Below are positions 46,101-58,100 of a DNA stretch of 64,000 nt, in pieces. Origin of the DNA: Hellea sp. (GTDB taxonomy: Bacteria > Pseudomonadota > Alphaproteobacteria > Caulobacterales > Maricaulaceae); contig JABDKG010000071.1 of assembly GCA_013002305.1 (NCBI GenBank), forward strand, positions 1 to 64,000, in the 5' to 3' direction. The number at the start of each line of letters is the position of its first letter. The first letter of the stretch is position 1. The notes beneath the pieces are model-generated. The model saw only the letters and a program-made list of their open reading frames with translations. It had not been told where the DNA came from and ran no database searches. The position numbers and the translations under genes are program-made.

Positions 46101-49100
46101 CAGAAGGCGATACGCTCGAATATGTCGTGACCGTTACAAATACGGGTAATGTCACCCTGAATAATGTTATTGTTTCCGACAGTCAGCTCACACCTTCATC
46201 CAATAGCTGCGCAACAGTAGCAGTTGGCGGGACTTGTATCTTGACGGGTACACATCTGGTAACGCAAGCCGAAGCCGATGCTGGTACGATAGCCAATACG
46301 GCGAGCGCGACTTCTACAGAGGTTGCCGGTCCGACACCGTCCAACACAGTCAATACGGCAGTCGAGCAAGATGCTTCTCTGACCAACGTCAAGGCCACGC
46401 CAACGCTCACGACAGATGCGGACAGTTCCGGTGATGTTACCGCGGGAGATACACTTACCTATGTCGTAACTGTGACAAATACGGGCAATATTACGCTTAA
46501 TAATGTGGTCGTTTCTGATGCACAATTGACACCATCTTCAAACACATGTGCATCTGTCGCGCCGGGAGCGACCTGCGCGCTAACAGGGACCCATATTGTG
46601 TCTCAAACCGAAGCCGATGCTGGCACCATCGCCAACACTGCTTCTGCCACCTCGACTGAAGTTTCAGGCCCGACACCGTCCAACACCGTCAATACGACCG
46701 TCGAGCAAGATTCATCTTTGACCAATGTCAAAGGAACCCCGACCCTCACAACGGATGCAGACAGCTCAGGCGATATTACTGCTGGCGATACAATTGAATA
46801 TGTCGTGACCGTGACCAATACGGGCAATATTACGCTTAATAATGTGGTCGTTTCTGATAGCCAGTTGACGCCATCTTCAAACACATGTGCGAGTGTCGTA
46901 CCGGGATCGACCTGCATCTTGACAGGTTCCCACTTAGTTACGCAAGCCGAAGCCGATGCTGGCACCATTGCTAACACTGCTTCTGCCACCTCGACTGAAG
47001 TTGCCGGTCCGACACCGTCCAATACGGTCAACACACCTGTTGGTCAGGACGCTGCTTTGACTAATGTTAAGGGAACTCCAACCCTCACAACCGACGCTGA
47101 CAGCTCAGGCGATATTACCGCGGGAGATACACTTACTTATGTCGTTACCGTGACCAATACGGGCAATGTAACGCTTAATAATGTGGTCGTTTCTGATGCA
47201 CAATTGACACCATCTTCAAACACATGTGCATCTGTCGCGCCGGGAGCGACCTGCGCGCTAACAGGGACCCATGTTGTGTCTCAAACCGAAGCCGACGCCG
47301 GTACAATTTCAAACACGGCGAGCGCGACCTCGACCGAAGTTCCAGGCCCAACCCCGTCAAACACCGTTAACACACCTGTTGGTCAGGACGCCGCCCTAAC
47401 CAACGTCAAAGGGACTCCAACCCTCACAACTGATGCTGATAGTTCCGGAGATATCACGGCTGGTGATACAATTGAATATGTCGTGACGGTCACAAATACG
47501 GGCAATGTTTCGCTGAATAATGTCGTCGTTTCCGATAGCCAGCTTACACCTTCATCCAATACATGTGCGTCCGTTGCACCGGCCGCGACTTGCCTCTTAA
47601 CCGGGACACATGTCGTCTCCCAAGCAGAAGCCAATGCCGGCACTATTGCTAATACGGCCTCTGTCACATCGACCGAAGTGCCGGGTCCAACACCTTCTAA
47701 CACTGTCAATACGACCGTCGAGCAAGACCCAGCGATGACCAATGTCAAAGGAGCTCCGACTCTCACAACGGATGCCGATAGTTCTGGCGACATCACCGCC
47801 GGCGATACAATTGAGTACGTCGTGACCGTGACCAACACAGGCAATATCACGCTGAATAATGTCGTGGTTTCCGATACGCAATTAACGCCGTCATCTAACA
47901 GCTGCGCGAGCGTCGTACCGGGATCGACCTGCGTCTTGACAGGTTCCCACTTAGTTTCGCAAGCCGAAGCCGATGCTGGCACCATATCAAATACGGCGAG
48001 CGCGACCTCGACCGAAGTTCCAGGACCGACGCCGTCCAACACCGTTAACACACCCATTGGTCAGGACGCTGCTTTGACCAATGTTAAAGGAACCCCGACC
48101 CTCACAACGGATGCTGACAGCTCCGGAGATATCACAGCTGGTGATACGATTGAGTATGTTGTGACGGTCACCAATACGGGTAATGTGACACTCAATAATA
48201 TCGTGGTGTCCGATACGCAATTGACTCCATCATCCAATAGCTGCGCAACAGTAGCCGTTGGCGGGACATGCGTTCTCACAGGTACGCATGTTGTTTCTCA
48301 GGCAGAGGCCAATGCCGGCACTATTGCAAACACGGCTTCTACAACTTCGACCGAAGTACCGGGTCCAACCCCGTCCAACACTGTCAATACGACCGTCGAG
48401 CAAGACCCGGCCATGACCAATGTCAAAGGAACTCCAACCCTCACAACCGACGCTGACAGCTCAGGCGATATTACCGCTGGCGATACAATTGAGTATGTCG
48501 TGACCGTGACCAACACAGGTAATATCACGCTGAATAATGTCGTGGTGTCCGATACGCAATTAACGCCGTCATCTAACAGCTGTGCGGCCGTTGCGCCGGG
48601 GGCGACCTGCATTTTGACAGGAACCCATCTAGTATCTCAATCAGAGGCGGATGCGGGTACGATTTCAAACACGGCGAGCGCGACCTCGACCGAAGTTCCA
48701 GGCCCAACCCCGTCAAACACCGTTAACACACCTGTTGCTCAGGACGCCGCCATCACCAATGTTAAAGGAACTCCAACCCTCACAACCGACGCTGACAGCT
48801 CAGGCGATATTACCGCTGGCGATACAATTGAATATGTCGTGACCGTGACCAATACGGGCAATATTACGCTTAATAATATCGTTGTTTCCGACACACAATT
48901 AACACCTTCATCCAATAGCTGCGCAACAGTAGCCGTTGGCGGGACTTGTATCTTGACGGGTACACATCTGGTAACGCAAGCCGAAGCCGATGCTGGCAAC
49001 ATTGCTAACACTGCTTCTGCCACCTCGACTGAAGTTGCCGGTCCGACACCGTCCAATACGGTCAACACACCTGTTGGTCAGGACGCCGAGCTTACGATCG

Positions 49101-52100
49101 TTAAAACAGCGCTTGATACGTCCTTCGTGGCAGTTGGCGACACAATCAATTACGAATATCTGGTCACCAATTCGGGTAATGTTTCTATCTCCGACCTGTC
49201 TGTTAGCGACGATAAAATCCTCACACCGAATATGGTCTCGTGCCCGGTTGCAGCCCTAATGCCAACCGAAAATACAACCTGTACCGCAACTTATACGGTA
49301 ACCCAGGCCGATCTGGATATGGGATTTATCACAAATATTGCGGAAGCGACCGGCACGCCATCGGGCGGAACTTTGGCGCCAGCAAGCGCAACTGAAACTG
49401 TCAATGGGGATCAGACTTCAGCGATGGACTTCGTTAAGACGATTGTGGATCAACAGTTCTCAATGCCAGGAGATGTAACGACCTACGAGTATGTAGTTAC
49501 AAATAGTGGCAACGTAACTCTCGTAGATCAGATAACCGTTTCCGATAACCGAATTGCAAGCGTAAATTGCCCGGGAATCCCAACTGGCGGATTGCTACCG
49601 GGCGATACGCTAACCTGCACGGCTAGCTACACTGTTACCCAGGCCGATTTGGATTCGGGATCCGTTACAAATATAGCAACGGCTACTTCCGGAACGACCA
49701 CTTCGCCGGTTGCCTCTGCGACGACACCAGCCAATCAAAATCCGGCCTTAACACTAGTGAAAGCCGCGCAATTCAATAACTATGCAAACGCTGGAGAAGT
49801 TGTGACCTATGAATTCACGGTCACAAACTCAGGCAATCTGTCCATTTCGGAAGATATTAGCGTAACAGATGACAAAATCGGAACCTTCACCTGTCATACT
49901 GGAACTTTGGCACCTAGCGATAGCCATATGTGTACAGCTGATTATACGATTACCCAGGCCGATATAGATACCGGTTCGGTGACCAATCAAGCGTATGCGG
50001 AAAGCGGTGCGTTAGTATCCCCGCCCGTCACTGTAACGGTTTCGGGAACACAAACATCTGTCATGACATTTGACAAGCGCGCCGTAACCACAAGCTTTAC
50101 GCAGGACGGTGAAGTTCTAAATTACGAATTTGACGTGACTAATAGTGGCAACGTCACGCTCAGCAATATCATGCTGACCGACAGTCTGACGACGGTCTCT
50201 TGCCCAACCAATAGTTTGTTACCAACCGCCACCATGACTTGTACCGCAAGCTATACGGTTACTCAGGCAGATGTTGATGCCGGTGAGGTTATCAATAATG
50301 CCTCTGCGACTGCGACCATTCCGGGCGGTTCAACCATTGAAGAAATTGACTCAGTAACCGTTTCCGGCAACGGAACACCGTCACTGACATTTGCCAAGAC
50401 AGCAATTGATACATCTTACGCAGCTGTCGGCGACGTCCTGAATTATGAATTCCCGATTGAGAATACCGGGCCGATCACCCTGTTCAATATCAGCATTTCC
50501 GATAGTTTAACCACGGCAAACTGTCCGATGACAAGTTTGGCGCCGATGGAATCTATGGTTTGTACCGCCAGCTATTCCGTCATCCAGGCCGATATTGATG
50601 CCGGATCTGTTACCAATAATGCGAGCGTAAGTTCTGAGCTTCCGGGCGGCACAGCCGGACCGGGCGGAACCGATAGCGCAATTGTCGGCGGCAACGCTAA
50701 TCCGCAAATGACAATTGTCAAAGCCGCAATCGAGACCGATTACGCTTCTGTCGGTAACATCCTGAATTACACATATGACGTGACAAATAGTGGCAACGTC
50801 ACGATCAACTCGGTTTCCGTTACAGATGATCTAATTCCAACGGTCAATTGTCCGTCGACAATATTGGCACCAATGGCCACCATGCAGTGTTCCGGTCAAT
50901 ATACGATCACACAGGCTGATATTGACGCGGGATCTGTTACCAATATCGCGTCTGCCGTCGGGGCGCCGGAACAAGGGGTGCTGACACCGCCAACCGATAG
51001 CGTAACCGTTAATGCCGCGCAGATGGAGTCGCTCGGCATAGACAAAGTCGCTACCAGCGCGGACTATAATAGTGTCGGCGATATCCTGACTTACGATTAT
51101 ATCGTAACCAACACCGGCAATGTAACTGTAACCAACGCTATTTCCGTAACCGATGACCGGATTGCCACGGTTAACTGTCCCGCCCTACCGGTGGGCGGCC
51201 TGGCGCCGAACGCCGCAATCACCTGTACGGCCAGCTATATTGTAAATCAGGCCGATATTGACGCCGGTTCTGTTACCAATATTGCATCGGCCACGAGCGG
51301 CATTGTGACTTCGCCTGTCGATAGTGAAACCGTCAATGCGGTTCAGGGCCCTGCGCTTTCCGTTGTGAAAACGGCGACCGACCCGACTTACGCAGCGATT
51401 GGCGACACAATTGCCTATAATTATCAGGTTTTTAACGCCGGCAACACGACAATCACGAGCGCGATCACGGTCACGGATGACAAAATTGCGACGGTCAATT
51501 GCCCTGCCTTGCCGGTTGGCGGACTTGTACCGGGTGCATCTCTGACTTGTACTGCGACCTACACCGTCAACCAGGCTGATATTGATGCCGGAAGCGTCAC
51601 CAATATAGCCAGCGCGACCGACGGAAACGTCACATCACCCAACGCGACAGAATCTGTCCCGGCAACCCAGTCTCCGGCTATGGAAACTGTCAAAACGGCG
51701 ACCAATATCAACTTCACACTTCCGGGCGACATCACATCTTACGAATATGTCGTGACCAATACAGGGAATACTTCAATTACAACCCCGATTTCGGTCAGCG
51801 ATAATTTGATCCCGACCGTTAATTGTCCAGCGCTTCCAATAGGTGGTCTTGCGCCGGGATCATCCATCACCTGTACGGCTGATTACACCGTCACCCAGGC
51901 TGATCTGGACCGCGGATCTGTCACCAATCTGGCCAGCGCGACAAGCGGCGGAGTTTCTTCGCCGCCAACTTCGGAAACCATTCCAGCTAATGCTACCTCC
52001 GCGCTTTCCGTTATAAAATCTTCAACCGACACAACTTACGCAGCTGTTGGCGATATTCTGACCTATAGTTACGAAATTGAGAATAATGGAAATCTAACCC

Positions 52101-55100
52101 TGACAGGCAACACCGAAATTGTTGATAACAAGATCGGGACATTTGTCTGCTTTACCGGAAATTTGACGCCGGGTTCGTCCCGAACCTGTACAGCGACCTA
52201 TGCAGTTACGCAGGAAGATATCGACAATGGCAGCGTAACAAATGACGCGTTTGCACAAAACCAGACCCTTGTTTCACCACCTGCCAGCGTAACGATTAAC
52301 GGAATGCAAACGCCCGATCTGGCGGTCGTCAAAACTGCGCTCAACACGGATTACACCAATGTCGGTGATATACTGGATTACCAATATGAAGTCACCAATA
52401 GAGGCAATACAACCATAACACTGCCTGTCTCCGTCAGTGATGACCGGATTGCAGTCGTAAACTGCCCTAATCTACCGGTTGGCGGTCTTGCGCCAAACGC
52501 ATCGATTACTTGTACGGCTAGCTATAACGTCACGCAGGCTGATATAGATGCGGGTTCTGTTACCAATTTAGCATCGGCAACCGACGGAGTTGCGACCTCG
52601 CCCGTTGATAGCGCTACCGTAAATGCCAACCAATCCTCTACATTGCTCCTCAGCAAAGTCGGCACGACTGGCGATTACAGCGCGGTCGGCGATGTCCTGA
52701 ATTATGAATTCATCATCACCAATAGCGGAACGACGACTGTCACCGCGGCCATGAGCGTCACGGATGATAAAATTCCAAGCGTCTCTTGTCCGGCCCTACC
52801 GGTTGGCGGTTTAACACCGGGCGGTATGCTGACCTGTACCGGAAGCTATACGGTAACCCAGGCTGATATTGATACCGGTAGCGTGACAAATATCGCGATG
52901 GCAACGTCCGGATCAACAAATTCCAATGTGGACACGGAAACCATCAGCGCTGTGCAGCAGCCAGCTATGACGATCGACAAATCGTCGAGCTCAACAAGCT
53001 TCGCTGCCGCCGGTGACATTGTCTCCTATAGCTATCTTGTCACCAATAGCGGCAATACGACGATCGTCGATCCGATCACGGTTTCCGATGATAAGATTCC
53101 ATCCGTCAATTGTCCGGCTCTGCCTGTCGGCGGCTTACCTATAAACGGGACATTGACCTGTACAGCTGACTACACTGTCACACAGGCCGACGTCGACGCT
53201 GGGTTTGTCACCAATATTGCAAGCTCATCATCCGGCACAACCACATCGCCGGTCGATAGTGAGACTGTTTCCGCATCGCAAGCGCCGTCGCTCGCGATCG
53301 TCAAGACGGCCCTAACAGCAACTTACCGGGTACCGGGCGACGTCGTTTCCTACAGTTATGTCGTAACCAATGACGGAAATGTAACTATTACAGATCCGAT
53401 CACAGTTTCAGATGACCGGATTGCGACCGTTAATTGCCCAGCGCTGCCAGTTGGCGGCTTGGCACCTGATGCCTCTATCACCTGTTTGGCGGATTACGTA
53501 ACGACTCAAGCCGACGTTAACAATGGCAGCGTTACGAACCTGGCGACCGCAGGGTCCGGCCTGATACAATCGCCAACCACCAGTGAAACTGTCGATGCAA
53601 ATAGTGAACCGAGCATGACAATCAATAAATCTGTTGCGGGTATGGTCCAGGCATTTGGCCCGCTGTTTGATCTAACTTATGAGATCGAAGTCGAGAATAC
53701 CGGCAATGTCACATTGACTGATTTCCAGGTTTCCGATGATCTGGCAACGTTGCTGGCACCATCTACCATGGTCAATACGCCAATCGTTAGTGTCTCGGGA
53801 ATTCAGGGCGCGAGTTCGAATGCGGGCTATAATGGATTAACTGATGTCGATCTGCTCTCTGGTACACCAACACTGGATGTCGGCGATAGCGGCATAATTA
53901 CAATCGCTGTCCGGATTGACACAACAGAAGGCGGCCCGGCGCAAGCCAATACGGCCTATTCCAATGCCTCACAATTTGTTGAGCCGACACCGTCCAACCC
54001 GGCTTCGATTGATCCTGAAGACAAAGACAAAGACGGTGCAATTGATGGCATTGAAAGCTGTAGCGAAGATCGCGACGGTGACGGAATTGTGGACTGTGAA
54101 GACTATGATCCAACCGGATATTTCTACTGCGAAGAAAATGGCCAAATCCTGGCTGGCGGCGGCATCTCGATCATGGGACCGAACGGCGCTAACGCTTCCA
54201 TCGGATCACAAAATGGCATCGTGATTGTCGAAGATGGTTCGAACGGTTTCTATCAGTTCTATGTCACGTCCCCAGGCACTTACACAATGACGCCAACCTA
54301 TCCGGCTACGGGCGCCCCGAGTACAGATCGCCCGGTAATGGCTGGCGCTCTCGATGTTAGTTCATTGATGACCAATCCGGGAATCCTTGGTTCCGGCGAA
54401 GTTGGTTCGACCGGCATACTTGCCGACTACTCGGCACCAACCAATACACCATTTTACTTCGAGTTTGATATCGAAGCCGGTGATCCGAATGTGTTCATGA
54501 ACAATATTCCGCTTCAACATTGCGGCGTTCCAGAGCTCACGCTAGCCAAATCGGTTATTGGTAACCCAATGTCTCAGCCTGACGGTAGCCAGATTGTGAC
54601 CTATCAGTTTGATGTGTCCAATACGGGCGAAACCCAGGTCGATAATATACAGATCACAGATGATCTCGGCGCTGTATTTGGCGACACCAATGTTGTTGTA
54701 AACAGTAACCAAATTACCGCCGAACCTGCTGCTTATACGGGCGCGGAAAATCCTGGATTTGACGGCGTCATCGACATTAATGTTCTCGATGGTTTAGGAT
54801 CACTGGAATCCGGTGAAAATCTATCCGTTCAAATTCAGACCAGCTTAACTCCGGATAATTCCGGCGACTTTATCAATAGTGCCAGCGTATCCGGCGCCAA
54901 TCCGCTGACAGGCGTTGCTATTGCCGGAACAGGGACGGCGACTGTCAACCTCACGCCAGCATCTGAAGTTCGGGATCTCATGGTCACCAAAGCGGCGCGT
55001 CCACGGACGGTCCAAATTGGTGATCCGGTCCTTTATACGATTGAAGTCACAAATAATGGCATCGGCAATATATCCGATGTCAGTATTGTCGATAATATCC

Positions 55101-58100
55101 CGGCCGGCTTTGCCTATATCCCAAATAGCGCGACCGTTTCGGATGCAACAACATCGGTCCAAATTGAACCGACACTTCCTAGCGCCAATAGCCTGACTTG
55201 GAATATGAATAGCATGACGGCAGCCCCGCTCGACTTCATCGCGCCAGGTGAAACCATCGCGGTTAATCTGCGTCTACTGGCGGGTCCAAATGTCGAGTTT
55301 GGCGCCCATGAAAATCAGGCATTTGCCGTGAGCAGCACGGGTGAACGTTCGGCAATCGCAACAGCGACCGTGGATTATATTCCTGAGCCGACATTTGATT
55401 GTACGCCAGTCCTTGGCCGCGTCTATGATGATGTGAATCACAATGGCTATCCGGATGACGGCGAACCCGGTCTTCCGGGCGTCCGCCTCGTAACGGTCAA
55501 TGGCGATATCATCACAACCGACCAGTTTGGCCGCTATCACATACCTTGCGCGGCAATTGCCGATAGCGAGCATGGAACTAACTTCCTGCTCAAAGCTGAC
55601 GTCAGAACCTTGCCGCTCGGCTTCACGCCAACCACAGAGAACCCTCGGGTTGTCCGGGCTACGCGCGGTAAGTTTGTTAAAATGAATTTTGGCGCCGCCT
55701 TCCGTCCTAAACTGCGCGTCGATCTTTACGCCAGCGATTATAGTCAAGGCGTCTTGACCACTGATGCAGCTCGCCGGATCGAAACGGTCATTGAAGCCGC
55801 GCAATCCGTAAACCGCGCGATCATCGTTTATCACGCATCCGAAAGCGAAGACGTCACGCAGGCTCAGGCCCATCTGACCATGGCTTTGGATGCGATCAAA
55901 GATCTTGCGCCTAAGTCGCTCAGAGATATTGCTCTGGAAGCAAGCTGGGACGGCGTTAAAACCTTGTCCGATAATGCTGGCCTGGAGTTCACAACAACCA
56001 ATCCAGCCGCAATTCCGTCCGAACGTATACTGTTCGTCAGTGATGAGCGCGGCGGCCTGACGCCGGATATGGAAGTGAAACCTGCCCTTAGGGGTGATCA
56101 CGGATCAGATGCCTTGGGCGGCGACACCCGCGACAGCAGCATCAGCTTTGCTGGCCGCAGCGAGACGATCGGCGAGGGCACAGCCCGTCCGGGCCGCTTG
56201 CAGCGCTGGGTTGGCTGGGCCAACACTCAATCGTCCTACGCAGAAGGTCCCGAAATCGAAACCAAAGTTGACTCTCTTGATCCGGTCAAACGCCTCAATG
56301 CTCAGGCCAATGTTGTCGCTACGGCCCAAGGCCGCATGGTGATGGCGGAGACTTATCACAATTATGGGGCCTTCACGAATACGCTGGAAATCCGCCTGTT
56401 TGACGCTGACCGTTCCGTTCGCGGCGAGCCGATTGCGGTTTCCAAAGTAAATGATGGATATGCGACAATCCCTGTCGCGACAGCTTGGCCGGAAGACATC
56501 GTCTATGTCCTGCGCGCCTATGGCAAAGATGGCGACTTTGACGAGACTGCACCAAAAGTGTTGATCGTCGGCGATCCAGGAGCTGATCTGACACAGGAAG
56601 AGTGGGACGCGCAAAGCTATACCGCCTTTGGACAAAATAGTCTGGTTAAGAGCAATGTTACCGTTCGCGGCGGCGCTGTGCGGGTTTATGGCCGCAATAT
56701 CAATGCCGACGAAATCGGTGTCATGGGCCAGCGTGTCCGGGTTGACGAAACCGGTAAATTTGTTGCCGAGCAGCTCCTGCCATCAGGAAGTCAGGCCGTT
56801 GAGCTTTGGCTCCCAGGCGCGGATAATAGCGTTAATCGCGTCGTCCGTATGGTCGATGTCAAATCCCGCGATACTTTCTATGTCGCGCAGGCCGAAGCCA
56901 CCATCGGCACACGTCCAAGCAATAGCGACACGTTCGCCGAAGGCCGTTTGGCATTCTATGTGCGCTCTCGCCTGAGCGATCGCTGGGCCTTTACAGCAAC
57001 GGCTGATACGGGTGAAGCGCGGATTGAAGACCTGCTTAAGGGCCTTGATGACAAAGATGTGTCACAGATGCTGCGCCGGCTAGATCCCGATAAATATTAT
57101 CCGGTCTACGGTGATGACAGCACGATTGAGCAAGACGCTCCAACCTCTGGCCGTGTCTATGCCCGTCTTGAGCGTGATGATGATTATCTGCTCTGGGGTA
57201 ATTATCAGACCAATTTCTCGGACACGGAATTTGCCCGGGTTCAGCGCACACTTTACGGAGCCAAACTGTACTGGGATGAAGATGAAGCGACCGATCTTGG
57301 TGATGCCCAGACCACATTCACAGCCTATATGGCTGACGGCGGAACCCTGCAAGGCCGCGACGAGCTTCAAGGCACAGGCGGTAGTGTTTACTATCTACGC
57401 CGCGGCGATATCTCTATCGGCTCCGAAATATTACGAATCGAAACCCGTGATTCTATTTCCGGTCTGGTTATTGAAAGCCGCCGTCTGGTCTACGGAACCG
57501 ACTATGATATGGACTTTATCCAGGGCCGGATCATCTTGAACCAACCCTTGTCCAGCTCCTCAAATGATGGACGCCTGTTCCGCGATGGATCTCTATCCGG
57601 CAACCGGGAGGTATTGGTCGCAGATTACGAATATACGCCGGTTCTGGGCGGTGATGATGACGCCATGATTTACGGTGCTCGCGCCACACGCTGGATTGGC
57701 GATCTCGTCAAACTTGGCGGGACCTACAATCACAGTGATGATGGCGGTAGCGAAAGTGATCTGTTTGAACTTGATGCTACTCTGCAAATTGCTGCCGGCA
57801 CATATATCAAAGCTGAAATCGCTCAAACCAAAGGGCAGGGGGTTCAGACCTTCCAGTCAATCGATGGCGGATTTACTTATAATCCAATGTCGCGCGGCGG
57901 CCTGAACAATGACGACAAAGCGATGGCTTACTCCGTCGAGGCTGCCTCTGATCTTGGCGACATACTGAACAAGAATGGCCGCATTCACGCTTACTGGCGC
58001 AAACGCGAGGCCGGATTTGCCGGTTATGCTGAAAGTACAGGTCAAGAGGTTGAGCAATATGGCGGCGGGCTACAGCTGGATGTCTCTGATGATCTCAAGG

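Noticed and set aside
43702-49068. Series of minus-strand open frames opposite the DUF11 repeats
   Set aside because: They repeat with the same 339-bp period and are by-products of codon bias in the real gene.
44681-49087. CRISPR-like regular repeat spacing
   Set aside because: The units are 339 bp, contiguous and coding in one frame, with no spacer sequences.
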